Shown here: positions 1-8,225 of the stretch, piece after piece
Layout: the number at the start of each line of letters is the position of its first letter
Position numbering within the stretch: position 1 is the stretch's first letter
Assembly (NCBI RefSeq): GCF_016735675.1
Contig: NZ_JAERSG010000002.1
Coordinates: 310,001 to 374,000 of the forward strand
Direction of reading: 5' to 3'
DNA length: 64,000 nt
Source of the DNA: Nocardioides baculatus
GTDB lineage: Bacteria; Actinomycetota; Actinomycetes; Propionibacteriales; Nocardioidaceae
Notes under the pieces: model-generated
The model's input: the letters and a program-made list of their open reading frames with translations, nothing else
Database searches by the model: none
Told to the model about the DNA's origin: nothing
Made by a program: the position numbers and the translations under genes

Positions 1-406
1 CCAGATGGCCGACAAGGAAGGTGTCGAGATCCGCTACTACTCGGTCATCTACCAGGCGATCGAGGAGATCGAGGCAGCGCTCAAGGGCATGCTCAAGCCG
101 ATCTACGAGGAGTCGACCCTCGGGCAGGCGGAGATCCGCGAGATCTTCCGCTCGTCCAAGGCCGGCAACATCGCGGGCTGCATGGTCACGTCGGGCCTCA
201 TCCGCCGCAACGCCAAGGTGCGCGTCCTGCGCGACGGCGCCGTGGTGGCGGACAACCTCGACCTGTCCTCGCTCCGCCGCGAGAAGGACGACGCCTCCGA
301 GGTCCGCGAGGGCTTCGAGTGCGGTCTGGTGCTCCGTAACTTCCAGGACATCAAGATCGGCGACATCGTCGAGTCCTTCGAGATGCGCGAGATCGCCCGC
401 ACCTGA
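1..406 (+). CDS. infB: Translation initiation factor IF-2, 3' end only
   Basis: This is the C-terminal end of IF-2, the GTPase that brings fMet-tRNA to the 30S subunit. The reading frame is already open at base 2, so the start lies before the window. The visible residues include the family's late motifs [10 protein letters not shown] and GCMVTSG and the closing strand GDIVESFEM, which belong to the C-terminal beta-barrel region that in studied IF-2 proteins contacts initiator tRNA. rbfA, truB and ribF follow on the same strand, the usual infB operon order, which supports the call. A 130-base gap full of short repeats separates it from rbfA. Confidence 0.95.
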   Translation, partial: QMADKEGVEIRYYSVIYQAIEEIEAALKGMLKPIYEESTLGQAEIREIFRSSKAGNIAGCMVTSGLIRRNAKVRVLRDGAVVADNLDLSSLRREKDDASEVREGFECGLVLRNFQDIKIGDIVESFEMREIART

Positions 407-519
407 TCGAGTCGGCGCGAAAGTGCCGAGAAACAGCGTCGAGTCGGCGCGTCTGTACGCACCATGCGGACAGATGCGCCGACTCGGTACGTTCGAGTCG
501 AGCAGATGAGCCGACTCGG
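407..519. repeat. Short inverted repeat array after infB (family A)
   Basis: Four 13-bp motifs fill the infB-rbfA gap. Two direct copies of TCGAGTCGGCGCG lie at 407-419 and 439-451. Two inverted copies lie at 475-487 (TGCGCCGACTCGG) and 507-519 (TGAGCCGACTCGG). Each pair is offset by exactly 32 bp. The transcript could fold so that the inner pair and the outer pair form two 13-bp stems separated by a symmetric 19x19 internal loop, with a 23-nt apical loop. The array begins at the third base of the infB stop codon's following triplet, so it is transcribed with the operon unless it ends it. No ORF of substance lies here. Confidence 0.75.
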
Positions 520-536
520 TTGAGAGAGTGAGCACC

Positions 537-1058
537 ATGAGCAACCCCCGCGTGCGCAAGATCGCCGACCGGATCCAGGTGATCGTCGCCGAGATGCTCG
601 AGCGCCGGATCAAGGACCCGCGGCTCGGCTTCGTCACCGTGACCGACGTACGCGTCACCGGCGACTCCCAGCAGGCGTCGATCTTCTACACGGTGCTCGG
701 CACCGAGGACGAGCTCGCCAGCACGGCCGCGGCGCTCGAGTCGGCCAAGGGCGTCATCCGCTCCGAGGTCGCCAAGCAGCTCGGCATGCGCATCGTGCCG
801 ACGCTGACCTTCATCCCCGACGCCCTCCCCGAGAGCGCCCGCGCCCTCGACGAGGTTCTCGAGCGGGCGCGCCTGCAGGACGAGGAGGTCGCCGCCCGTC
901 GCGTGGAGGCCTACGCCGGCGAGGCCGACCCCTACAAGAAGCCCCGCGTGATCGAGGACGAGGACGAGGACGCCCTGGACGACGGGTCCGACCTCTCGTT
1001 CGACGACGAGCTGGACGACGAGCTGGACGACGAGCACGACGAGGACGACCGCTCCTGA
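537..1058 (+). CDS. rbfA: 30S ribosome-binding factor A
   Basis: RbfA is a KH-fold assembly factor that binds immature 30S subunits and helps mature the 5' end of 16S rRNA. The N-terminal part [11 protein letters not shown] and the stretch [16 protein letters not shown] are typical of the family. I chose the ATG at 537 because a GAGAG purine run sits 8-10 nt before it; a GTG at 528 in the same frame is too close to that run. The last roughly 40 residues form a very acidic tail with repeated DELDD units, beyond the usual RbfA core. The stop codon overlaps the truB start by one base (TGATG), which suggests translational coupling. Confidence 0.93.
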   Translation: MSNPRVRKIADRIQVIVAEMLERRIKDPRLGFVTVTDVRVTGDSQQASIFYTVLGTEDELASTAAALESAKGVIRSEVAKQLGMRIVPTLTFIPDALPESARALDEVLERARLQDEEVAARRVEAYAGEADPYKKPRVIEDEDEDALDDGSDLSFDDELDDELDDEHDEDDRS

Positions 1059-1915
1059 TGGTCGACCCCGGACTGGTCGTGGTCGACAAGTCCCCGGGCA
1101 TGACCTCGCACGACGTCGTCGCCCGGGTGCGCCGGCTCGCCGGCACGCGCAAGGTCGGCCACGCCGGCACGCTCGACCCGATGGCGACCGGCGTGCTGGT
1201 CCTCGGCGTCGACCGCGCCACGCGGCTGCTCGGGCACCTCATGCTCACCGAGAAGGCGTACGACGCCACGGTGCGGCTCGGCGTCGCGACGACCACCGAC
1301 GACGCCGAGGGTGAGGTCGTCTCGACCCACGACGCGAGCGGCGTCCGCGAGGAGGACGTACGCACCGAGCTGGCGCGGTTCGTCGGCGACATCGAGCAGG
1401 TGCCGACCGCGGTGTCCGCGATCAAGGTGGACGGGCAGCGGGCCTACGCCCGCGTGCGGGCCGGCGAGCAGGTCGAGCTCCGGGCCCGTCCCGTCACGAT
1501 CCACGAGCTCGTGGTCCACGACGTGACCCTGCCCGAGGTGCGGATCTCGGTGCGCTGCTCGTCGGGCACCTACATCCGTGCGATCGCCCGCGACCTCGGC
1601 GCCGCACTCGGCGTGGGCGGGCACCTGACGGCGCTGCGTCGTACGGCCGTCGGGTCCTTCGACCTCCCGGTCGCCCGCACGCTCGACCAGCTCGCCGACG
1701 ACTTCGCCGTGCTGCCGATCGCCGTAGCTGCCCGGGCGAGCTTCCCGGTGCTCGAGCTCACCGACGAGCAGGCCTCGCACGTGCGGTTCGGGCGGCCCCT
1801 CGACCTCGAGCTCCCCGCCGCCGGACCGCACGCGGTCTTCGCGCCGGACGGCGAGTTCCTCGCGCTCTACGAGCAGAGCGGCTCGCGCGCGAAGCCCGTC
1901 GCGGTCTTCGTCTGA
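1058..1915 (+). CDS. truB: tRNA pseudouridine(55) synthase
   Basis: TruB converts U55 in the T-loop of tRNAs to pseudouridine. The N-terminal catalytic motif GHAGTLDPMATG is intact and places the nucleophilic aspartate at residue 40. Later family motifs KVDGQRAYARVRAGE and GTYIRAIARDLG are also present. At 285 residues it has normal length. It starts on the last base of the rbfA stop codon. In this operon the three products act on translation or cofactor supply, and this order is widespread in actinobacteria. Confidence 0.95.
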   Translation: MVDPGLVVVDKSPGMTSHDVVARVRRLAGTRKVGHAGTLDPMATGVLVLGVDRATRLLGHLMLTEKAYDATVRLGVATTTDDAEGEVVSTHDASGVREEDVRTELARFVGDIEQVPTAVSAIKVDGQRAYARVRAGEQVELRARPVTIHELVVHDVTLPEVRISVRCSSGTYIRAIARDLGAALGVGGHLTALRRTAVGSFDLPVARTLDQLADDFAVLPIAVAARASFPVLELTDEQASHVRFGRPLDLELPAAGPHAVFAPDGEFLALYEQSGSRAKPVAVFV

Positions 1916-1966
1916 CCCGGCGCCGCGCCACGAGGGGGAGCGGGTCGCTGCGGCCGGACGCGCCAG

Positions 1967-1972
1967 TAGGCT
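1967..1972 (+). promoter_or_regulatory. -10 box for a leaderless ribF transcript
   Basis: TAGGCT ends 7 nt before the GTG at 1980 and there is no ribosome binding site between them. This spacing would start transcription at or next to the start codon. It also argues for GTG 1980 over the upstream TTG at 1974. Confidence 0.55.
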
Positions 1973-1979
1973 TTTGCCC

Positions 1980-2915
1980 GTGCAGATCTGGCGTGGAGTC
2001 GACGACGTGCCGGCCGACCTCGGCCGCACCGTGGTCAGCATCGGCAACTTCGACGGCGTCCACCTCGGGCACGCCCACGTGCTGCGTGAGGCACGCGCGA
2101 CCGCGGACCGTGACGGCATCGACACCGTGGTGGCGGTGACCTTCGACCCGCACCCGATGGCGGTGCTGCGACCCGACCACGCACCGCCCACGCTGACCTC
2201 GATCGAGACCCGCGCCCGGCTGCTCGAGTCCGCCGGCGTCGACGCGATCCTCGTCGTCGGCTTCGACCGGTCCGTCGCGAGCTGGTCGCCGGAGGAGTTC
2301 ATCGACCGGGTGCTCGTCGACACGCTCCACGCGGCTGCGGTCGTCGTCGGCGCCAACTTCCGCTTCGGGGCCAAGGCCGCCGGTGAGGTCGCCACCCTGG
2401 TCGAGGCCGGTGCCACCCGCGGCTTCGACACGGTCGGCGTGCCCCTCGACGGTGGTCCGCAGGTGTGGAGCTCGACCTACGTCCGGCAGTGCCTGGCCAC
2501 CGGCGACGTCGCCGGCGCGTCCGAGGCGCTCGGCCGGGCGTTCACCGTCCGCGGCACGGTCGTCGAGGGCGACAAGCGCGGGCGCGAGATGGGCTACCCG
2601 ACCGCCAACGTCCCGATCCCGCCCGTCGACGCCGCCCCCGCCGACGGGGTCTACGCCGGCTGGCTGACCCGGCTCGACACGGGGGTGCGCTATCCCGCGG
2701 CGATCTCCGTCGGCACCAACCCGACCTTCGACGGCGAGCGCGAGCGGCGCGTCGAGTCCTACGTCCTCGACCGCGACGACCTCGAGCTCTACGGCGTCGA
2801 CGTCCTGGTCGAGTTCGTCGAGCGGCTGCGCGGGATGGTGAAGTTCGAGGGCATGGAGGCGCTGATCGAGACCATGCACGACGACGTACGCCGCGCGCGC
2901 GAGATCCTGGCGTGA
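1980..2915 (+). CDS. ribF: Bifunctional riboflavin kinase / FAD synthetase
   Basis: RibF phosphorylates riboflavin to FMN and adenylylates FMN to FAD. The N-terminal nucleotidyltransferase half shows SIGNFDGVHLGH and a later FRFGAKAAGE. The C-terminal kinase half shows RGREMGYPTANV and SVGTNPTFDG. The protein is 311 residues, normal for the two-domain form. The GTG start is favoured by the -10 box described just upstream; a TTG six bases earlier is possible. The gene is separated from truB by 64 bases, so it probably has its own promoter as well as operon read-through. Its stop overlaps the next gene by 4 bp. Confidence 0.95.
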   Translation: MQIWRGVDDVPADLGRTVVSIGNFDGVHLGHAHVLREARATADRDGIDTVVAVTFDPHPMAVLRPDHAPPTLTSIETRARLLESAGVDAILVVGFDRSVASWSPEEFIDRVLVDTLHAAAVVVGANFRFGAKAAGEVATLVEAGATRGFDTVGVPLDGGPQVWSSTYVRQCLATGDVAGASEALGRAFTVRGTVVEGDKRGREMGYPTANVPIPPVDAAPADGVYAGWLTRLDTGVRYPAAISVGTNPTFDGERERRVESYVLDRDDLELYGVDVLVEFVERLRGMVKFEGMEALIETMHDDVRRAREILA

Positions 2916-3892
2916 CCACCCGGCACACGCCGGTCGAGGAGTGGTTCCTGGCCCACGGCCTGCCCTACTTCGTCGCCGAGGAGCGGGACGCGGCCCGCGC
3001 CGGGCTCCGGGCGCGCCGGCTGGTGCCGCTCGTCGTCCTGCTCGTCCTCGTCGCGGCCGGGGCCGGAGCGCTCCTGGGCTGGGCGACCAAGACCTACACG
3101 GCCGGCCCGGCCGTCTGGATCACGATCATGTTCCTCGGCCTGCTCTGGTATGCCGCGACCGCGCTGCACGCCCGGCCGATCCTCGGCTTCGCGCTGTCGC
3201 GCACCCTCGGCAGCCTTCGCTACCTCGTGCCGATGGCGTCGCGCGCGCTCCCGCTGCTGCTGGTCTTCGTGACGTTCCTCTTCGTGAACGCCGAGGCGTG
3301 GCAGATGACGAGCAACCTCCGCTTCGGCACGCTGTGGTTCACCGTGCTGCTGATGCTCGGGCTGGCCGTCCTGTTCCTGATGACGCGCCTGCCCGAGGAG
3401 GTCGACCGGGTCGACGACGAGGTCGACGACGCGTTCGTCGTCCGCGCGTGCGCCAGCACGCCGCTGGAGCAGGCCAGTCACGAGGTGGCTGACGACCCGT
3501 CCATCGACCCGCAGGACCACGCGCAGGTCGACGGGTTCGAGCGCTGGAACCTGATCCTCGTCCTGCTGGTCATCCAGACGGTGCAGGTCGTGCTGCTGTC
3601 GGCGACGGTGTTCGTGTTCTTCATGCTCTTCGGCTCGCTGGTGATGGAGGCGAAGACGCAGCTGGCCTGGACCCAGCTGGAGACGCTCGACGCGGCGCCG
3701 TACCTCTCCAACGTGTCGGTCTCGCTGATGAAGGTGTCGCTGTTCCTCGCGTCCTTCAGCGGCTTCTACTTCACGGTGTCCGCCGTCACCGACGACACCT
3801 ACCGCCGACAGTTCTTCTCCGTCGTCGAGCGGCAGCTCGAGCGCGCCGTCGGGATGCGCGCGGTCTACCTGGCGACCCGCGACCGCGACTGA
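2912..3892 (+). CDS. Polytopic membrane protein of unknown function
   Basis: I do not recognise this 326-residue protein. It starts at GTG 2912 inside the ribF stop (GTGA overlap). About six hydrophobic segments can be seen: two near residues 32-80, two near 105-155, one long segment around 215-245 and one near 275-295. Between segments four and five is an acidic cytoplasmic-looking stretch with EEVDRVDDEVDDAF. No catalytic or binding motif stands out. Coupling to ribF suggests co-expression but not a shared function. It is the last gene of the infB operon; the gap behind it holds inverted repeats and no clear T-tailed terminator. Confidence 0.7.
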   Translation: MTTRHTPVEEWFLAHGLPYFVAEERDAARAGLRARRLVPLVVLLVLVAAGAGALLGWATKTYTAGPAVWITIMFLGLLWYAATALHARPILGFALSRTLGSLRYLVPMASRALPLLLVFVTFLFVNAEAWQMTSNLRFGTLWFTVLLMLGLAVLFLMTRLPEEVDRVDDEVDDAFVVRACASTPLEQASHEVADDPSIDPQDHAQVDGFERWNLILVLLVIQTVQVVLLSATVFVFFMLFGSLVMEAKTQLAWTQLETLDAAPYLSNVSVSLMKVSLFLASFSGFYFTVSAVTDDTYRRQFFSVVERQLERAVGMRAVYLATRDRD

Positions 3893-3923
3893 CGTACGCC
3901 CTGCCGTCCGGTCGCACCCGCGG

Positions 3924-4058
3924 CCGGTGGTCCACCCACGGTCGCGGCACTCGGAATGTGGTTGCACCACCGCTCTCGAGCGTGTCGGGCGCGGACACGC
4001 CGATGGGCGGTGACCCACCCACGTCTCCGGCGTACGGAATGTGGCTGGACCACCGCCC
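3924..4058. repeat. Two imperfect inverted-repeat units between convergent genes (family B)
   Basis: The 180-base gap between the convergent membrane-protein gene and ptsH contains two related units offset by 83 bp. Each has CCACCCACG (3932-3940 and 4015-4023) and CGGAATGTGG (3952-3961 and 4035-4044). Each unit starts with a GGTGG/GGCGG-type arm and ends with a complementary ACCACCG arm, so each can fold as a hairpin of about 48-54 nt. They may act as a two-way terminator. The sequence is unrelated to the other repeat families in the window. Confidence 0.65.
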
Positions 4059-4072
4059 ATCAGGGAGTGCGG

Positions 4073-4315
4073 TCAGGCGTCGAGGTCCTGCTCGACCAGT
4101 GCGGCGATCGCGTCGACGGCGGCCTGGTCGTCGCCGGCCACCTCCACGGTGTCGCCGTTGCCGGCGCCGAGGGTCATGATCATCAGCGAGGAGCTCGCGT
4201 CGACACCGTTGATGGTGACGTCGGAGCCGAGCTCGCCGGCCTTCTCGGCGATGATCGCGGCGGGACGGGCGTGCAGGCCGACGGCGGAGCCGACGACGAC
4301 GGACTTGCTGGGCAT
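4073..4315 (-). CDS. ptsH: PTS phosphocarrier protein HPr
   Basis: HPr passes phosphate from enzyme I to the sugar-specific EIIA domains. The 80-residue protein carries the phosphorylation site GLHARPAA with His15. A Ser-46-type region (SSSLMIMTLGA) is also recognisable. A ribosome binding site AGGAG precedes the ATG. It lies 52 bases behind fruA on the same strand, so it is probably the last gene of the fruR-fruK-fruA-ptsH operon. Enzyme I is encoded divergently at 8226, so both general PTS proteins are in this region. Confidence 0.95.
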   Translation of the reverse strand: MPSKSVVVGSAVGLHARPAAIIAEKAGELGSDVTINGVDASSSLMIMTLGAGNGDTVEVAGDDQAAVDAIAALVEQDLDA

Positions 4316-4367
4316 GGTTCTCCTCGTGGGTTGGACGGCTGGTGGGTGGTCGAGGTGGGCGACGTGG

Positions 4368-6416
4368 TCAGACAGTAGCGAGGTCGTTGTCGGTGCGGCC
4401 GATGCTCTTGAGCACGATCACCAGCGCCGCGGCGACGAGCACGCCGGCGAGCAGCGCGACGACGAACCAGAGCTTGTTGTCGACGGCGAAGAGCACGAAG
4501 ATCCCGCCGTGCGGCGCGCGCAGCCCGACGTCGAGGCCCATCGAGAGCGCACCCGTCACCGCACTGCCGGCCATGATCGAGGGGATGACGCGCAGTGGGT
4601 CGGCGGCAGCGAACGGGATGGCACCCTCGGTGATGAACGAGGCGCCCATGGCCCAGGCGGCCTTGCCGTTCTCGCGCTCGGGCACCGTGAAGAGACCGGG
4701 GCGTACGACGGTCGCCAGGGCCAGCGCCAGCGGCGGGACCATGCCGGAGAGCATGACGGCGGCCATCACCTTGAGCTCGGGGGCGTCGGTCGCCGTGGCG
4801 GCAGCGCCGAGACCGGCGGTGGCGAAGGCGTAGGCCGTCTTGTTGAGCGGGCCGCCCATGTCGAAGGCCATCATCAGGCCGAGGATGATGCCGAGCAGGA
4901 TGGCCGAGCCGCCCTGGAGGCTGTTGAGGCCGTCGGCCAGGTTGGTCATCAGCGCGCCGAGCGGCTTGCCGAGCAGGACGACCATCACGAAGCCCGAGAT
5001 GAGCGTGGCGAGCAGCGGGATGACGAGCACGGGCATCAGTCCGCGCATCCACGTCGGGACCTTCCAGCGGGTGATCCAGAGCGCGACGACACCGGCGAGC
5101 ACGCCGCCGACGATGCCGCCGAGGAAGCCCGAGTTCAGCGTGCCGGCGATCGCCCCCATCACGAACCCGGGTGCGATGCCGGGACGGTCCGCGACGGCGT
5201 AGGCGATGTAGCCGGCCAGCGCCGGGACCAGGAACCCGAAGGCCGCGGCCCCCAGGGTGAACATCAAGGCGCCGATGTAGGCGAAGAACGAGCTGCCGAA
5301 CAGCGCGTGGTCGAGGCCGAGCGCGTCGACGTCGGGGAGGTTGAACAGCGTGTTGTCGACCGCGATCGACTGGCCGTCGTTGACGATCTCGTAGCCACCG
5401 AACAGGAAGCCGAGGGCGATCAGCAGGCCGCCGGCGGCGACGAACGGGATCATGTAGGACACGCCGGTCATGAGGACCCGGCGGACGGTCGCACCGACGG
5501 ACTGCTGCGCGGTCGAGGTGTCGCCGGCCTCGCTGGCCGTGCCCTCGACCTTGGGGGCGCTCGACGGGTCGGCGGCGTAGCGCAGCGCCTCGGCGATCAT
5601 CGCGTCGGCGTCGTCGATGGGCCGCTTCACGCCCGAGCTGACCATGGGCTTGCCCGCGAAGCGCGCGCGGTCGCGCACGCCGACGTCGACCGCGAAGATG
5701 ACCGCGCCCGCGGCGGCGATCGTGCCCGGGGCGAGGGGAGTGGAGCCGGCGGAGCCCTGGGTCTCGACCTGGAGGTCGACACCGGCGCGCTCGGCGGCGG
5801 CCTCGAGGGCCTCGGCCGCCATGTAGGTGTGCGCGATGCCGGTCGGGCAGGCGGTCACCGCGACGAGCGACGCCTTGGTGCCGGAGGCGGGAGCCGCGGG
5901 GGCGGGGGCGGGGGCGGCTGCACCGGACGGTGCGCCGGAGGCCGGGACCGGCTTGGCAGGAGCGGGCTCGCCGAGCTCGTGGCTGATCAGCTCGACGACC
6001 TCCTCGGCCGACGAGGCCGAGCGGAGGGCGTCGGTGAAGGCCGGCTTGACCAGCGCGCGGGCGAGCTTGGTCAGGATCGTCAGGTGGTCGGCGTCGCCGC
6101 CGGCGGGGGCGGCGATCAGGAAGGCGATGTCGGCCGGGCCGTCCTTGGCGCCGAAGTCGACCGGCGGGTCGAGCCGGGCGAAGGCGAGGGTCGGGGTCTC
6201 GACGCCCGCGGTGCGGCAGTGTGGGATGGCGATGCCGCCCGGCAGGCCGGTCGAGGAGGTGGACTCGCGGGCGAACGCGTCCTCGACGAGCTGGTCCCGG
6301 TCGGTCGCGCGCCCGGCGTCGCCGACGACGCCGGCGAGCGCACGGATCACGTCGTGCTTGTCCTGGCCCCAGGATGCGCCGAGGCGCACCAGGTCCGTGG
6401 TGATGAGGTCGGTCAT
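4368..6416 (-). CDS. fruA: PTS fructose transporter, EIIABC
   Basis: This 682-residue protein takes up fructose and releases fructose 1-phosphate inside. The EIIA domain is residues 1-150, with the phosphorylated histidine in GIAIPHCRT (His66). A Pro/Ala linker at 151-180 leads to EIIB, with the active cysteine in TACPTGIAHTYM (Cys191). The membrane EIIC domain spans about residues 305-665 with many hydrophobic segments. The ATG overlaps the fruK stop by 4 bp, so the two are coupled. The neighbouring fruK makes fructose a firmer assignment than another hexose. Confidence 0.94.
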   Translation of the reverse strand: MTDLITTDLVRLGASWGQDKHDVIRALAGVVGDAGRATDRDQLVEDAFARESTSSTGLPGGIAIPHCRTAGVETPTLAFARLDPPVDFGAKDGPADIAFLIAAPAGGDADHLTILTKLARALVKPAFTDALRSASSAEEVVELISHELGEPAPAKPVPASGAPSGAAAPAPAPAAPASGTKASLVAVTACPTGIAHTYMAAEALEAAAERAGVDLQVETQGSAGSTPLAPGTIAAAGAVIFAVDVGVRDRARFAGKPMVSSGVKRPIDDADAMIAEALRYAADPSSAPKVEGTASEAGDTSTAQQSVGATVRRVLMTGVSYMIPFVAAGGLLIALGFLFGGYEIVNDGQSIAVDNTLFNLPDVDALGLDHALFGSSFFAYIGALMFTLGAAAFGFLVPALAGYIAYAVADRPGIAPGFVMGAIAGTLNSGFLGGIVGGVLAGVVALWITRWKVPTWMRGLMPVLVIPLLATLISGFVMVVLLGKPLGALMTNLADGLNSLQGGSAILLGIILGLMMAFDMGGPLNKTAYAFATAGLGAAATATDAPELKVMAAVMLSGMVPPLALALATVVRPGLFTVPERENGKAAWAMGASFITEGAIPFAAADPLRVIPSIMAGSAVTGALSMGLDVGLRAPHGGIFVLFAVDNKLWFVVALLAGVLVAAALVIVLKSIGRTDNDLATV

Positions 6417-7366
6417 GCTGTTCCTCCGAGGGAGGTGACGCCCACCAGCTCCGTGCGGAGCTGCGAGGGCTGGGGGATGGTGGTGCCGGGCAGGCCTGCG
6501 GCGGCGCTGCCGTAGGCAACAGCCAACGCCAGGCGGTCCGGGGCCGCAAGACCCCTGATGTCGCCCAGCAGATAGCCGAAGAGGGAGGAGTCGCCGGCAC
6601 CCACGGTGCTGACGACGGTGGTGGGCGGTGGCGTGGCATGCCAGGCGCCCTCGGGAGTGACCAGGACGGCGCCGTTGCCGCCCAGGGTGGCGAGCACGGC
6701 ACCGACGCCGCGCTCGATGAGCTGGCGGGCGGCGGCGGCGGTGGCTGCCGGGTCGGACTCGAGCTCGTCGGCGTCGCCGCCGGTGAAGGAGGCCAGCTCC
6801 TCGCCGTTGGGCTTCATCAGGTCGGGTGCCGATCCGGGCAGCGCGTCGACCAGTGCGCGCAGGGGAGCCTCGCTGGTGTCGACGGCCACGCGGCCGCCCA
6901 CCTCGCGCAGGCGTCGTACGAGCTCGGCGTAGAACTCCGCCGGCGCCCCGGCGGGCAGGGAGCCCGCCAGCACCGTCCAGTCGGCGCCCGACGCGCGGAC
7001 GAGAACGGCCTGGGCCATCAGCTCGAGGTGGATCGGGAGCACCTCGGCGCCGGGGGAGTTGAGCTTGGTGGTCGTGCCGTCGGGCTCGGTGATCGTCAGG
7101 TTGACGCGCACGTCGCCGGCCGGCTTCACCGGGCGGCAGTCGATGCCCGAGGTCAGCAGCTCGAGGACGAACGGGTCGTCCTTCTCGGCCGGTACGACGG
7201 CGATGCTGGGGATGCCGGCGCTGATGGCTGCGCGGGAGATGTTCACGCCCTTGCCGCCACCCTGCGACGTCACGGACGCCACGCGGTGGACCTGGCCGGG
7301 GGACAGCTCGCCGTCGAGCGCGACCGTCCGGTCGATGCTCGGGTTGGGCGTCAGGGTCAGGATCAT
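6413..7366 (-). CDS. fruK: 1-phosphofructokinase
   Basis: FruK phosphorylates fructose 1-phosphate to fructose 1,6-bisphosphate. The start MILTLTPNPSIDRT is the family's hallmark N-terminus, GGGKGVNISRA is the PfkB substrate motif, and GAGDSSLFGYLLG near the C-terminus carries the catalytic aspartate. The protein is 317 residues. An open frame continues upstream of this ATG but lacks family similarity. It overlaps fruR by 4 bp at its start and fruA by 4 bp at its end. Confidence 0.95.
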   Translation of the reverse strand: MILTLTPNPSIDRTVALDGELSPGQVHRVASVTSQGGGKGVNISRAAISAGIPSIAVVPAEKDDPFVLELLTSGIDCRPVKPAGDVRVNLTITEPDGTTTKLNSPGAEVLPIHLELMAQAVLVRASGADWTVLAGSLPAGAPAEFYAELVRRLREVGGRVAVDTSEAPLRALVDALPGSAPDLMKPNGEELASFTGGDADELESDPAATAAAARQLIERGVGAVLATLGGNGAVLVTPEGAWHATPPPTTVVSTVGAGDSSLFGYLLGDIRGLAAPDRLALAVAYGSAAAGLPGTTIPQPSQLRTELVGVTSLGGTA

Positions 7367-8130
7367 GCGACCACCACCTCGATTCCGGCCTGCTCCAGGG
7401 CGCGGCGCTCCTGGGTGTCGATGCCGCTGTCGGTGACGAGCACGTCGATGCTGTCGAGGGTGGCGAACCGCACCGCGTTCTCCACGCCGAGCTTGGTGGA
7501 GTCGGCGAGCACGACCGTGCGTCGGGCGCACGCGATGATCGCCCGCTTGCTGGCGGCCTCGTCGCTGTCGGGCGTGGTCAGGCCGTGGCCGACCGTCAGG
7601 CCGTTGGTCGCGACGAACGCGACGTCGGCCCGCAGCTCGGCGAGCGCGGCGACCGTCTCGGCGCCGACGGCGGCGTGGGTCGTCGGCCGGACCCGGCCGG
7701 GGAGCAGGTGCAGCTGGATCTGGGGCAGGCCGGCGAGGCGGGTCGCCACCGGGACCGCGTGGGTGATGACCGTGAGCCGATGGTCGCGGGGGAGGGCGGC
7801 GGCGAAGCGCGCCGTGGTGCTGCCGGCGTCGATGACGACGACCGAGTCGGGCGGCGGGAGGAGGGCGACCGCCGCGTTGGCGATGGCCTCCTTGGCCTGC
7901 GTGTTGGACTGGTCGCGCTCGACGATCCCTGATTCGATGACGGTCAGGGACCCGGCGGGCACGGCGCCGCCGTGCACCCGACGCACCACGCCCATCCGGT
8001 CGAGGGTGGAGAGGTCACGACGCACGGTCTCGGTCGTGACCTCGAACTCCTCGGCCAACTGGACCACTGACAACCGACCGCGACGACTGATCAGCTGGGC
8101 CATCGCCTGCTGACGTTCCTCGGCGTACAT
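7363..8130 (-). CDS. fruR: DeoR-family repressor of the fructose operon
   Basis: The first 60 residues form a DeoR-type winged helix (RQQAMAQLISRRGRLSV, then VTTETVRRDLSTLDRMG). The rest is the sugar-phosphate sensing domain, with the DSVVVIDAGSTT motif. The protein is 255 residues. A strong GGAGGGAGGA ribosome binding site precedes the ATG. It is first in the fruRKA-ptsH operon and faces ptsI, so it could control both directions. The likely inducer is fructose 1-phosphate, by analogy with actinobacterial relatives; the symbol rests on context. Confidence 0.88.
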   Translation of the reverse strand: MYAEERQQAMAQLISRRGRLSVVQLAEEFEVTTETVRRDLSTLDRMGVVRRVHGGAVPAGSLTVIESGIVERDQSNTQAKEAIANAAVALLPPPDSVVVIDAGSTTARFAAALPRDHRLTVITHAVPVATRLAGLPQIQLHLLPGRVRPTTHAAVGAETVAALAELRADVAFVATNGLTVGHGLTTPDSDEAASKRAIIACARRTVVLADSTKLGVENAVRFATLDSIDVLVTDSGIDTQERRALEQAGIEVVVA

Positions 8131-8165
8131 GGTCCTCCCTCCGGAGCAGTGTGCGGATCTGCGTA

Positions 8166-8193
8166 TGTGTTGTTTTAGTCCCGAATGTGTTGC
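8166..8193. promoter_or_regulatory. Paired direct repeat, candidate FruR operator
   Basis: ATGTGTTG occurs at 8166-8173 and again at 8186-8193, exactly 20 bp apart, in the divergent fruR-ptsI gap. DeoR-family regulators commonly bind direct repeats spaced by about two helical turns. The second copy lies about 20 bp before the ptsI -10 box, near its -35 position. Confidence 0.5.
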
Positions 8194-8213
8194 CTGTCAA
8201 CCACGCGCTGTTC

Positions 8214-8219
8214 TACGGT
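8214..8219 (+). promoter_or_regulatory. -10 box for a leaderless ptsI transcript
   Basis: TACGGT ends 6 nt before the ptsI ATG at 8226, with no ribosome binding site between them. Confidence 0.55.
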
Positions 8220-8225
8220 GTGTCC

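Noticed and set aside
4041..6515. Plus-strand open frame of 824 codons opposite fruA
   Set aside because: fruA has clear EIIA, EIIB and EIIC motifs; the opposite frame is repetitive and motif-free.
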